Shown one piece after another: positions 1-7,925 of a DNA stretch of 64,000 nucleotides. The notes beneath the pieces were generated by a model. It was not told where the DNA came from and made no database searches. It was given only the letters and a program-made list of their open reading frames with translations. The position numbers were made by a program, and so were the translations under genes. This DNA comes from an uncultured Clostridium sp. GTDB lineage: Bacteria > Bacillota > Clostridia > Clostridiales > Clostridiaceae. Where the stretch lies: assembly GCA_900539375.1 (NCBI GenBank), contig UQBY01000007.1, positions 49,252 to 113,251 of the forward strand, read 5' to 3'. Numbering within the stretch: position 1 is the first letter of the stretch; every line of letters begins with the position of its first letter.

Positions 1-174
1 TGGATAATCTTTAAATAAGCTTTCTGTAACTTGATTTACCTTTTTATCTGTTGTTTGTGCAGATAAAATTGTGGCAACTAAAAGCTGAAATGGTGTTTCA
101 TAATTTAATTCACATTTTGCATCTGGATAAGTTTCTTTTAAAATATCTAATATCTCTTTTGTCCTTTTTTTCAT
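1..174 (-). CDS. nth: Endonuclease III, N-terminal part (runs off the window)
   Basis: Only the first 58 codons are present; the gene continues beyond position 1. The translation begins MKKRTKEILDILKETYPDA and has LLVATILSAQTTDKKVN at residues 31-47, the conserved N-terminal helix of the endonuclease III family. That family is a base-excision-repair DNA glycosylase/AP lyase acting on oxidised pyrimidines. The catalytic Lys, the Asp and the iron-sulfur cysteines lie outside the window. The start ATG directly abuts the plsC stop codon (175-177) with no gap, so the two are probably co-transcribed, plsC first. Family call is firm; completeness cannot be judged. Confidence 0.9.
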   Translation of the reverse strand, partial: MKKRTKEILDILKETYPDAKCELNYETPFQLLVATILSAQTTDKKVNQVTESLFKDYP

Positions 175-879
175 TTATTTATATACACCTCTATATTTTT
201 CTGGTAATAAATCAGCTATAGATTTCATTAAAGTATACATACATCTACTATCATAAGCATGCTTATCTTCACCTTCTTCTTTCTTTGGAAGTTCAACAGG
301 GTCTCCAAATTTAACAACTACATCTGACTTATTCCAATTTTCCTTTCCCATATCTCCTGAATCATTAATTGGCAATAATACATCTGTTCCACTCATTCCT
401 ATTGGAATTATTTTTGCTTTTGTCATTCTTGCAAAAAGTAGTATTCCTCTTTTTCCTTCAATCATAGCTCCTGTTCTACTTCTTGTTCCTTCTGGGAAAA
501 TTAATATATTTTCTCCACCTTTAATAGCTTTAATTATTTTATTTATAGAATCCTTATCTGGTGAATTAGGTTTTATTTCTATTCTCTTAACAAGCATTGT
601 CCCTAAACGAGTTATAGGGTCATCTTCAAGCTTTACTCCTGCTATAAAATATGGGTCGTATTTTTCTTTTAATATTTTATCTAAAACAAGGCCATCAGAA
701 TTACTTAAGTGATTACAAATAAATATTTTTGTTCCTTCTACCTTATCTACTTTTTCAAAGCCTTCAACTTTAACATTTGCATATTTTTTTAAATATCTTG
801 CTACAATCTTTTTTGCAACAAATAAAACTACTCCATCTGGTAAAATAGATATTATTTTAACAGCTACTGGTGATAACAT
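175..879 (-). CDS. plsC: 1-acyl-sn-glycerol-3-phosphate acyltransferase
   Basis: A 234-residue PlsC/LPLAT-family acyltransferase, expected to acylate lysophosphatidic acid to phosphatidic acid at the cytoplasmic membrane. Visible motifs are H57-x4-D62 in NHLSNSD (catalytic dyad) and FPEGTR at residues 128-133 (acceptor phosphate binding). The N-terminal 30 residues are hydrophobic with basic flanks, consistent with membrane attachment. Length is usual for the family. The start is an ATG with an upstream GGGG-type ribosome site. It sits immediately upstream of nth. Which acyl chain or lysophospholipid it prefers cannot be told from sequence. Confidence 0.9.
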   Translation of the reverse strand: MLSPVAVKIISILPDGVVLFVAKKIVARYLKKYANVKVEGFEKVDKVEGTKIFICNHLSNSDGLVLDKILKEKYDPYFIAGVKLEDDPITRLGTMLVKRIEIKPNSPDKDSINKIIKAIKGGENILIFPEGTRSRTGAMIEGKRGILLFARMTKAKIIPIGMSGTDVLLPINDSGDMGKENWNKSDVVVKFGDPVELPKKEEGEDKHAYDSRCMYTLMKSIADLLPEKYRGVYK

Positions 880-1012
880 ATTATTTTTTACCCCTTTCTT
901 TACTTATTTATGAACACATCTATTATATTCTAGTTAAAATTATAAGTCTATATAATTATTATAAACCATGTATTACAAGCCTATATAATTATTTATAAAA
1001 TAAAAAAGCATA

Positions 1013-1060
1013 AATTATTACTTTGCTTTTTAGACTTTAATTTAATACAAAGTAATAATT
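1013..1060 (-). terminator. Intrinsic terminator after cysE; partly shared with the one at 21655-21712
   Basis: Two perfect 13-base arms, 1013-1025 and 1048-1060 (AATTATTACTTTG and its complement), with a 22-base loop. On the minus strand they are followed by TATGCTTTTTTATTTT, a U-rich tail. It lies 30 bases beyond the cysE stop and probably ends the cysK-cysE transcript. About 20 bases of the arm and flank recur in the terminator behind the nucleoside kinase gene. Confidence 0.7.
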
Positions 1061-1089
1061 CACACTTGTAAATAAAGAAATTAAAATTA

Positions 1090-1674
1090 TTAAATAATCA
1101 TATCATTATATATTTTTTGTTTTTTTCCTCTTAGTGTTGTTATCTCTACAATTTGCTTATTTGTTCTTACAATATTTCTTGCAGAAATTCCAACTGATGT
1201 TGCATTTGGAGGTACATCCTTAAGAACTACTGCATTACTTCCTATTTTAGCATTATCTCCAATTGTTATTGGACCTAGAACCTTAGCTCCTGCTCCAATT
1301 AATACTCCATTTCCAACAGTTGGATGTCTTTTTCCTTTATCTTTTCCAGTTCCACCTAATGTTACTCCATGATATAACATAACATCATCACCAATTTCAG
1401 TTGTTTCTCCTATAACAACTCCCATTCCATGGTCTATAAATAATCCTTTTCCAATTTTCGCACCTGGATGGATTTCTATGCCAGTAAAAAATCTTGCTAA
1501 TTGAGAAATAACTCTTGCTATAAAAAACCATTTATGCTTATAAAAGAAGTGTGCAATTCTATATGCTATTAAAGCATGAATACATGGATACAAAAGAAAA
1601 ACCTCAACTTTACTTCTTGCTGCAGGGTCATTATCTAGTACTCTTTGTAACTCATAATTAAGATTTTTAAACAA
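1090..1674 (-). CDS. cysE: Serine O-acetyltransferase
   Basis: A 194-residue left-handed beta-helix acetyltransferase that makes O-acetylserine from serine and acetyl-CoA, the first committed step of cysteine synthesis. The hexapeptide-repeat core runs from about HPGAKIGKGLFIDHG (residues 73-87) through VVIGETTEIGDDV to IGDNAKIGSNAVV; the DHG and HPT histidine motifs of the active site are visible. It is the short form typical of Firmicutes and lacks the long N-terminal helical domain of the enterobacterial enzyme. It lies 17 bases downstream of cysK in the same direction, so cysK-cysE form an operon read from the T-box leader at 2632-2920. Confidence 0.95.
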   Translation of the reverse strand: MFKNLNYELQRVLDNDPAARSKVEVFLLYPCIHALIAYRIAHFFYKHKWFFIARVISQLARFFTGIEIHPGAKIGKGLFIDHGMGVVIGETTEIGDDVMLYHGVTLGGTGKDKGKRHPTVGNGVLIGAGAKVLGPITIGDNAKIGSNAVVLKDVPPNATSVGISARNIVRTNKQIVEITTLRGKKQKIYNDMII

Positions 1675-1691
1675 ATTTTACAACTCCTTTT

Positions 1692-2597
1692 TTAATATAT
1701 TCCCATTGAGATATATTTTTCACCACCATCTGGTGCTATAGCAAGAACCTTTTTTCCTTTACCTATTTTTTTTGCAATTTCTATTGCTGCATATATAGCT
1801 GCCCCTGAAGATATTCCAAGTAACACCCCTTCTTTTTCTACAAATTCCTTTGCTGTTTTTATAGAATCTTCATCTGAAACAGCTATAACTTCATCAATAA
1901 CACTTCCATCATATATTGAAGGAATAAATCCTGCTCCTATTCCTTGTATATTATGTGGTCCTGGTTTTCCTCCTTCTATTACTGCTGATGTTTTTGGTTC
2001 AATTGCTATAGCTTTTATATTTTTATTTTTTTCTTTAAGTTTCTTAGCAACACCAACAATTGTTCCACCAGTTCCAACTCCTGCAACTACATAATCTAAA
2101 TCACTTAAATCTTCATAAATTTCTTCTGCAGTAGTTTCATAATGTTTTTTAGTATTTGCTTCATTTTCAAATTGTTGAGGAATAAAATATCCTTCCTTAT
2201 CTTTATATTCCATTGCTTTTTCAATTGCCCCTTGCATTCCCTTACTTCCTTCAGTTAAAATAAGTTCTGCTCCATAAGCCTTTATTAAATCTCTTCTCTC
2301 CTTACTCATTGTTTCAGGCATTACTATTATAACTTTATATCCTTTTAGTCTTCCTATAAATGCAAGACCTATTCCTGTATTTCCACTTGTTGGTTCAACT
2401 ATTGTATAACCTTCTTTTAATAATCCTTGTTTTTCTGCTTCTTCTACCATTCCTAAAGCTGCTCTATCTTTAGCACTTCCGCCTGGATTAAACTTTTCAA
2501 GTTTTACATAAACATCTGCACAATCTTTATCTACCATATTATTAATTTTCATTATAGGTGTTTTTCCAATTAAATCTAATGCTCCATTATAAATCAT
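1692..2597 (-). CDS. cysK: Cysteine synthase (O-acetylserine thiol-lyase)
   Basis: A 301-residue PLP enzyme that converts O-acetylserine and sulfide to cysteine. The PLP lysine is K43 in GGSAKDRAAL. The TSGNTGIGLA substrate loop and the phosphate-binding GTGGTIVG loop are clear, as is GISSGAA near the C-terminus. Length fits CysK/CysM proteins; CysK is preferred because the partner gene is cysE and the leader is a cysteine T-box. The start ATG has GGGAGG ten bases upstream. It is first in the cysK-cysE operon. Confidence 0.95.
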   Translation of the reverse strand: MIYNGALDLIGKTPIMKINNMVDKDCADVYVKLEKFNPGGSAKDRAALGMVEEAEKQGLLKEGYTIVEPTSGNTGIGLAFIGRLKGYKVIIVMPETMSKERRDLIKAYGAELILTEGSKGMQGAIEKAMEYKDKEGYFIPQQFENEANTKKHYETTAEEIYEDLSDLDYVVAGVGTGGTIVGVAKKLKEKNKNIKAIAIEPKTSAVIEGGKPGPHNIQGIGAGFIPSIYDGSVIDEVIAVSDEDSIKTAKEFVEKEGVLLGISSGAAIYAAIEIAKKIGKGKKVLAIAPDGGEKYISMGIY

Positions 2598-2631
2598 TTT
2601 GTTTTTCCTCCCAAATTATTTACTATAAAAT

Positions 2632-2920
2632 AAAAAAAATTCGTCCTATAAAAATATATAGAGACGAATATTATTCGCGGTTCCACTCTAATTGGATTAA
2701 AAATCCCAACTCAAAGTCAAATACTAAATTAAAATCTAATATCTTATCACTATAACGGGTGAACCCGGGGAATCCTACTTTAGTTCAAATTCCAACTCAA
2801 AAGGGCACTTCACATAAATTATGGATAAAAAGCTTTCAGCTTTGCTTTTTTCTCTGTATTCCTCCTAAATGCTACTTTTCTTTTTCTAAGTCTTTACTTT
2901 TATTTACTCCATTTAGTTTT
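2632..2920 (-). promoter_or_regulatory. T-box leader, cysteine specifier (UGC), upstream of cysK-cysE
   Basis: The minus strand carries the T-box core TGGAACCGCG (2676-2685), which pairs with the acceptor end of uncharged tRNA. Downstream is an intrinsic terminator: ATTCGTC and GACGAAT arms followed by eight T (about 2632-2669). Upstream, the Stem I region shows an AGAGA bulge motif and the apical GCTGAAAGC sequence. The 3' side of the specifier loop reads GAAGTGCCCTTTTGAG, placing the specifier codon TGC at 2805-2807. A cysteine codon fits the downstream genes exactly. Uncharged tRNA-Cys is therefore expected to favour antitermination. Stem boundaries were found by eye. Confidence 0.9.
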
Positions 2921-2926
2921 AATATT

Positions 2927-2954
2927 ATTATATTCCATTGTTCTTTTTTGTCAA
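2927..2954 (-). promoter_or_regulatory. Promoter of the cysK-cysE T-box transcript
   Basis: On the minus strand a TTGACA -35 (2949-2954) and a TATAAT -10 (2927-2932) are both perfect consensus hexamers separated by 16 bases. This puts the start near 2920, just before T-box Stem I. Confidence 0.8.
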
Positions 2955-2998
2955 TATCATTAATTTATGTTTTTTAGGTTACTTTCTCAGTTTATTTA

Positions 2999-4249
2999 CT
3001 AATTTTTCTTCTTCCATAAAGGATATAACACTTCATCTATTATATCATGTATTTGAACAACACCTACTAATCTATTCTCTTCATCTACAACTGCTGTTAA
3101 TAACAAATTATATTTTACTGCTAATTCAGTTAATTTATCAATTGTATCTTCATGTTTAACTGTAGTTATATTTTCTTCCATAATATCTTTAAGCATTACA
3201 GAAGAATCTTTTAATAATAAATCCTTTAATACTACTAATCCCTTTAACTTATCTTCTTCATCAGTTACATAAATATAATGCATAGATTCTTCATCAGGGT
3301 CCATTTCTTTTAATATGTCTATAGCTTCCCCCACAGTAACTGTCTGTCCAAAGGATATAAAATCAGTAGACATTATACTACCTGTTGTTTCCTCTTCATA
3401 TTTTAAAAGTTCTTTAACCTCTTCTGCATCATCTTGTTCAAGGTTAACTAAAACTTTCTCTCTATCTTCACCTTCAAGTTCTTCTAAAAGGTCTGCTATT
3501 TCATCATTACCCATATTTTCAAGAAGTTCTGCAGTTTTTGTTTCAGAAAGGTCTTTTATAATACTTCCTTTAACATCATCTTCCATCTCTTCAAAAGTAT
3601 CTGCGGCTAAATCTTCATCAAGGGATTCAAATAATTGTTTTCTTGAACCCTCATCAAGTTCTTCTAAAATATCTGCTAAATCAGCTGGGTGTAAAGTAGA
3701 AAGTTTTTTATAAGAATCTGATAATTGAAGATTATTATTTATCATTTCAAGAGATTCAACATCATCCCATGTAAGAATCTTATCTTCATAATCTTTATTT
3801 AATATTTTATAAATAAATCTTCCTAAACCTTCTAATTTTTTTCTTCTAAATCTAGCAAGAGGTCCTGTTTCAACAGCTACTACTCTATATTCCCCTGCTA
3901 TTTCTGCAATACTTAAATCATTAACTCTTACAACTTTTTTTCCATTAATATCAACTATTTTTTTATCTAGAAGATGCTCAGATAAAAGATAACTATAAGT
4001 TCTTGGAAGTATTTCTCTACTTCCTACTGTTTTTATTAATATTTTTCCATTATCATCATATATTCCAATGCTTCTAAATTCATAATGAAATGTAGCACCA
4101 TCTTTTTTTACATTATACCCTATTGCTCTAGGATACCCTTCATCTGTACTAACATAAATATCTTTAAGTTCTCCTAATATATCATTAAACTCATCATAAA
4201 TTTTTTTACCAAGTATTTGAGAATATAAAAATACAGATAATCTTTTCAT
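2999..4249 (-). CDS. Soluble MgtE-N/CBS-domain protein, likely magnesium-linked
   Basis: A 416-residue protein built of three parts: an N-terminal PRC-barrel-like segment (about residues 1-150), the acidic helical MgtE intracellular N-domain repeats (STLHPADLADILEELD, TAELLENMGNDEIADLLEEL; about 180-285), and a CBS pair (about 285-405). No hydrophobic membrane segments follow the CBS pair, so the transport pore of true MgtE channels is absent. In MgtE the N and CBS domains sense cytosolic Mg2+; here they probably act as a sensor or partner of a transporter encoded elsewhere. The start ATG has AAGGAGG nine bases upstream, and that site can be masked by RNA pairing. A 25-codon leader ORF precedes it. 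Confidence 0.8.
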   Translation of the reverse strand: MKRLSVFLYSQILGKKIYDEFNDILGELKDIYVSTDEGYPRAIGYNVKKDGATFHYEFRSIGIYDDNGKILIKTVGSREILPRTYSYLLSEHLLDKKIVDINGKKVVRVNDLSIAEIAGEYRVVAVETGPLARFRRKKLEGLGRFIYKILNKDYEDKILTWDDVESLEMINNNLQLSDSYKKLSTLHPADLADILEELDEGSRKQLFESLDEDLAADTFEEMEDDVKGSIIKDLSETKTAELLENMGNDEIADLLEELEGEDREKVLVNLEQDDAEEVKELLKYEEETTGSIMSTDFISFGQTVTVGEAIDILKEMDPDEESMHYIYVTDEEDKLKGLVVLKDLLLKDSSVMLKDIMEENITTVKHEDTIDKLTELAVKYNLLLTAVVDEENRLVGVVQIHDIIDEVLYPLWKKKN

Positions 4250-4255
4250 AATAAA

Positions 4256-4284
4256 TTTCCTCCTTATTTCTTCTAAGGAGAAAA
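4256..4284 (-). promoter_or_regulatory. Hairpin that can hide the ribosome binding site of the MgtE-N/CBS gene
   Basis: On the minus-strand RNA, TTTTCTCCTTA (4274-4284) can pair with TAAGGAGGAAA (4256-4266) over 11 positions with one G-U pair and a 7-base loop, sequestering AAGGAGG. The same anti-SD arm (4269-4284) can instead pair with 4305-4320 inside the leader ORF: nine perfect pairs, one mismatch, then six more pairs with two wobbles. The two folds exclude each other. Read by eye; energies not computed. Confidence 0.5.
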
Positions 4285-4286
4285 CT

Positions 4287-4364
4287 TTAAATAAATAATG
4301 TTAGCTTCCTTCTTAGAAGATTATTCAGTTTTGGATTGTCAATTCGTTCAGGTCCAGCCTCCAT
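4287..4364 (-). CDS. MgtL-like leader peptide, 25 codons (candidate)
   Basis: A short ORF starts at ATG 4362-4364 with AAGGTGGTG six bases upstream and ends at TAA 4287-4289, 37 bases before the MgtE-N/CBS gene. The peptide begins MEAGPERIDNP and ends LLRRKLTLFI. The known enterobacterial MgtL leader is [17 protein letters not shown], so both have an acidic/proline start and an RR(K/R)LxLF end. In MgtL the acidic/Pro start destabilises translating ribosomes when Mg2+ is low and switches on mgtA. Here the codons for NLLRRK contain the RNA segment able to compete for the anti-SD. Being an expressed leader is inference; ORF, SD and alternative pairings are seen directly. Confidence 0.55.
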   Translation of the reverse strand: MEAGPERIDNPKLNNLLRRKLTLFI

Positions 4365-4395
4365 TATTTACACCACCTTATTTTTCATAAAATTA

Positions 4396-4421
4396 GCAGA
4401 CCTATATTACTATTAGTCTGC
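4396..4421 (-). other. Hairpin in the 5' leader of the MgtL-like ORF
   Basis: GCAGAC (4396-4401) and GTCTGC (4416-4421) form a 6-bp stem, extendable by two more pairs past a bulged G, upstream of the short leader ORF. No U-tract follows, so it is not a terminator. A TTGCCT/TATAAT promoter with a 16-base spacer lies just upstream on the minus strand (about 4438-4465). Nothing matching an M-box riboswitch was seen. Confidence 0.35.
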
Positions 4422-4602
4422 CTAAATACCTTCTTATATATTATATTATAATACTTTTAAAAGGCAACAAATTATTTTATTTTTAAATATTATTTAACAA
4501 TATTTTATAAATAAAAATTTACCTATAGCTTGTTTTATTGATACAAAAATCTTACTGTGTTAGAATTAATCTAGTAAATATTTTTATATAAGGAGATTAA
4601 CA

Positions 4603-5244
4603 ATGAATTTTATTTTACCATCAATTTTATCTGCTGATTTTGCGAATTTAGGTGCTCAAGTTAAAGAACTTGAAGATAATGGAATAGAAATAGTACATAT
4701 AGACATTATGGATGGACACTTTGTTCCTAATATATCTTTTGGATTTCCTGTAATGAAATCTTTAAGACCAATTACAAAAATGACTTTTGATGTACACTTA
4801 ATGATTGAAAATCCTTCTGATTATATAGAAGAATTTATTAAAAGTGGTGCTGATATGATTACTGTTCACTTAGAAGGAAATCATCATATTCATAGATTAA
4901 TACAAAATATTAAATCCTATAATGTAAAAGCTGGTATTGCTATAAACCCTGGAACACCTGTTTCATCATTAAAACACTTACTTCAAGACTTAGATTTAGT
5001 TTTAGTAATGGGGGTTAACCCAGGCTTTGGAGGACAATCATTAATACCTTTTACTATTGATAAAGTTAAAGAATTAAATGCTATAAGAAAAGCTGAAAAC
5101 TTAAATTTTAAAATAAGTGTTGATGGAGGTATAAAAAGTACAAATTATAAAGAAATGCTAGAGGCTGGTGCTGATATGCTTGTTGCAGGTTCTGATATAT
5201 TTAAAAACAATGCTATACAAGATAATATAAATAGTTTTAAATAG
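4603..5244 (+). CDS. rpe: Ribulose-phosphate 3-epimerase
   Basis: A 213-residue TIM-barrel enzyme that interconverts ribulose 5-phosphate and xylulose 5-phosphate in the pentose phosphate pathway. Diagnostic stretches are PSILSADFANLG (residues 6-17), VHIDIMDGHFVPN (31-43) with metal-binding His/Asp, VMGVNPGFGGQ and the final ISVDGGIK phosphate loop. Length is standard. The ATG has AAGGAG upstream. It stands alone with ygiQ 19 bases downstream, rather than in the PrkC-RsgA-rpe cluster common in Firmicutes. Confidence 0.95.
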   Translation: MNFILPSILSADFANLGAQVKELEDNGIEIVHIDIMDGHFVPNISFGFPVMKSLRPITKMTFDVHLMIENPSDYIEEFIKSGADMITVHLEGNHHIHRLIQNIKSYNVKAGIAINPGTPVSSLKHLLQDLDLVLVMGVNPGFGGQSLIPFTIDKVKELNAIRKAENLNFKISVDGGIKSTNYKEMLEAGADMLVAGSDIFKNNAIQDNINSFK

Positions 5245-5263
5245 AAATGGAGTTAATATAATA

Positions 5264-7201
5264 ATGAATTTAGCTAAAGATTTTTTACCTATTAGCAAAG
5301 AAGATTTAAAAAAAAGAAATATAGACCAATTAGATTTTATAATAGTAACTGGTGATGCTTATGTTGACCATCCTTCTTTTGGAACAGCAATTATTGGAAG
5401 AACATTAGAATCTCAAGGCTTTACAGTTGGTATTATCCCTCAACCAAAATGGCATAATACTGATGACTTTAAAAAACTAGGAACTCCAAAATATGCTTTC
5501 TTAGTTAATTCAGGTAATATAGATTCTATGGTTAATCACTATACTGCTGCTAAAAAAAGAAGACATGATGATTTATACTCCCCAGGTGGGAAATCTGGTT
5601 TTAGACCAGATAGAGCTGTTATTGTTTATTGCAACAGAATAAGAGAAGCCTTTAAAGATATTCCTATAGTAATAGGAGGAATTGAAGCAAGTCTTAGAAG
5701 ATTTGCCCATTATGATTATTGGTCTGATAAAGTAAGAAGAAGTATTTTATTAGATTCTAAAGCAGACCTTTTAATCTATGGAATGGGAGAAAAAACAATA
5801 ATTCAACTAGCTGAAATGTTTAGATATGGTTCAAAAATAAGTGATATGACTGATATTAAAGGGACTTGCTATGTTTCTAAAAATGTTTTTAATCTTTCAA
5901 ATTATATAGAAGTTCCTTCTTTTGAAGAAGTGTCCACTGATAAAAAATCTTATGGAGAAGCTTTTAAAGGAGAATATTATGAACAAGATTCTATAAGAGG
6001 TCATATGATAGTTCAAAAACATGGGGATAGATATTTAATTCAAAATCCTCCTCAAGTACCCTTAACAAATGAGGAAATGGATTTTACTTATAATCTTCCA
6101 TTTATGAGAACTTACCATCCAATATATGAAGCTAGTGGTGGAATACCTGCAATACAAGAAGTTAAATTTTCAATTACAAGTCATAGAGGATGTTATGGTT
6201 CTTGTTCTTTCTGTGCTTTAACTTTCCATCAAGGAAGAGTTATTCAAACAAGAAATGCAGATTCTATTGTTGATGAAGCCAAATTATTAACAAAACTTCC
6301 TGACTTTAAAGGATATATTCATGATGTAGGAGGCCCTACTGCTAACTTTAGACATAGAGCTTGTAAAGTTCAAATAGAACATGGAACTTGTAAAAATAGA
6401 CAATGTATGTTTCCAGGCCCTTGTAAAAATCTTATTATAGACCATAAAGAATATTTATCTGTTTTAAGAAGAGTACGCTCTATAGAAGGAGTTAAAAAAG
6501 TTTTTGTTCGTTCTGGTATAAGATATGATTATTTAATACATGATAAAGATGATACTTTCTTTAAAGAACTTTGTAAATATCATATAAGTGGTCAACTTAA
6601 AGTTGCTCCAGAACATGTTACTCCTAGAGTTTTATCTCAAATGGGAAAACCAACAAGGGAAGTTTATGATAAATTTGTACAAAAATATTTTGATATAAAT
6701 AAAAAAATTAATAAAAAACAATTTTTAGTTCCTTATCTTATGTCTTCTCATCCTGGTTCTGACTTAAATGCTGCAATAGAGCTTGCTCAATATGTTAAAA
6801 AGATGGGGTATACTCCTGAACAAGTTCAAGACTTCTATCCAACACCTGGAAGTCTTTCAACAACAATATACTATACTGGATTCAATCCCTTAACAGGAGA
6901 AAAGGTGTATACTCCTAAAACTCAAGAAGAAAAGAATATGCAAAGAGCACTTATACAATTTGCAGTTCCTAAAAACTATGAAATTGTTAAAAAAGCTCTT
7001 ATTAAAGCTGGAAGAACAGATTTAATAGGTAATGGTAAAGATTGCCTTATACCATCAAATTCTCCAAGGCAAAATAAAGGAAAAGAGAAAAATAAATCTA
7101 CTAAAATAAATAATAATTTTAATATTTCTAGTAATAATAATGCTCAAATAAAGAAAAAACCTTCAAGTCATAGTAAAAAATCTAGAAATAAAAGAAGATA
7201 A
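5264..7201 (+). CDS. YgiQ-family radical SAM protein (UPF0313)
   Basis: A 645-residue protein with the radical-SAM CxxxCxxC cluster in GCYGSCSFCALTF near residues 308-320, followed by the HQGRVIQTRN segment typical of the YgiQ family. A second cysteine cluster (CKVQIEHGTCKNRQCMFPG) lies about 60 residues later. The N-terminal 280 residues are the family-specific YgiQ_N domain. The C-terminus is a low-complexity Lys/Asn/Ser tail (about 600-645). Length fits the family. The reaction is unknown. It follows rpe by 19 bases and ends at the terminator at 7205-7248. Confidence 0.88.
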   Translation: MNLAKDFLPISKEDLKKRNIDQLDFIIVTGDAYVDHPSFGTAIIGRTLESQGFTVGIIPQPKWHNTDDFKKLGTPKYAFLVNSGNIDSMVNHYTAAKKRRHDDLYSPGGKSGFRPDRAVIVYCNRIREAFKDIPIVIGGIEASLRRFAHYDYWSDKVRRSILLDSKADLLIYGMGEKTIIQLAEMFRYGSKISDMTDIKGTCYVSKNVFNLSNYIEVPSFEEVSTDKKSYGEAFKGEYYEQDSIRGHMIVQKHGDRYLIQNPPQVPLTNEEMDFTYNLPFMRTYHPIYEASGGIPAIQEVKFSITSHRGCYGSCSFCALTFHQGRVIQTRNADSIVDEAKLLTKLPDFKGYIHDVGGPTANFRHRACKVQIEHGTCKNRQCMFPGPCKNLIIDHKEYLSVLRRVRSIEGVKKVFVRSGIRYDYLIHDKDDTFFKELCKYHISGQLKVAPEHVTPRVLSQMGKPTREVYDKFVQKYFDINKKINKKQFLVPYLMSSHPGSDLNAAIELAQYVKKMGYTPEQVQDFYPTPGSLSTTIYYTGFNPLTGEKVYTPKTQEEKNMQRALIQFAVPKNYEIVKKALIKAGRTDLIGNGKDCLIPSNSPRQNKGKEKNKSTKINNNFNISSNNNAQIKKKPSSHSKKSRNKRR

Positions 7202-7204
7202 ACA

Positions 7205-7248
7205 AATAGGTTACTGCACAATTAAAAATCATTGTACAGTAACCTATT
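7205..7248. terminator. Bidirectional terminator between ygiQ-like gene and the membrane-protein gene
   Basis: AATAGGTTACTG (7205-7216) is perfectly complementary to CAGTAACCTATT (7237-7248), followed on the plus strand by ATTTTTT. It separates two convergent genes and overlaps the stop codon of the minus-strand gene by two bases. Confidence 0.85.
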
Positions 7249-7888
7249 ATTTTTTAAATGTATTCACTGCTAAATTTACTATTCCTAAAAAAATTCCATC
7301 TCCTATTATTGGATAAGGAAAGATTTTTACTCCTCCTATATAAACAGTATTTTCTATTAAAACTATAGAAAAAGCAATTATTAATAATGTCATTCCTTTT
7401 TTATTACTATTAGGTTTATCTAAATAATATACTGAAAATAAAAACATAATTCCTATTATAATTAAATATAACACAAATAATATGATTTCATTATTTAATT
7501 TAATAATATACCCATAATTTGAATTAAACATTATTTTTCCATCTAATAAATTTATTCCACATAAATACAATACTATCATAATTCCAGCTATAGCATATGT
7601 AATATTAAAGCTTATTTTATCCCACCTTAAATATACATACATCAATACTAACGAAATAAGTGGAATTGACAAATAATTTAAAAATAAAATTGGTTTTAAA
7701 AGATAAATATATTTTCCACTATTTGAAATAGAAATAAAAATTAAAGATAAATACCTTATAAGGATTAATCCTATAACTACCTGCATATATATTTTTATTT
7801 TAATAGGCAGTATATACATATTCTTTTTCATAAGAGAAAATACTAAAAATATTATAATTAATAAAAAAATGTAATAGCCTATTATCAC
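7247..7888 (-). CDS. Unknown polytopic membrane protein
   Basis: A 213-residue, strongly hydrophobic protein with roughly six or seven predicted membrane segments: about 3-18, 32-53, 63-87, 97-112, 130-152, 166-182 and 190-208. Only short polar loops separate them, such as LDKPNSNKKG. No family motif was recognised. The start is GTG (7886-7888) with GGAG nine bases upstream. It is 37 bases downstream of the lipid-kinase gene in the same direction, so the two may be one transcript; a lipid-related role is only a guess from that position. Confidence 0.6.
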   Translation of the reverse strand: MIIGYYIFLLIIIFLVFSLMKKNMYILPIKIKIYMQVVIGLILIRYLSLIFISISNSGKYIYLLKPILFLNYLSIPLISLVLMYVYLRWDKISFNITYAIAGIMIVLYLCGINLLDGKIMFNSNYGYIIKLNNEIILFVLYLIIIGIMFLFSVYYLDKPNSNKKGMTLLIIAFSIVLIENTVYIGGVKIFPYPIIGDGIFLGIVNLAVNTFKK

Positions 7889-7925
7889 TAAAAGTCACTC
7901 CATAAAAAACTATCACTTAATATTA

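Noticed and set aside
2558..2977. Short plus-strand ORFs over the T-box region
   Set aside because: They are antisense to the leader, lack ribosome sites and have no recognisable product.
4250..4602. An M-box magnesium riboswitch upstream of the MgtE-N/CBS gene
   Set aside because: No M-box conserved segments were recognised; the short ORF and RBS pairing explain the leader better.
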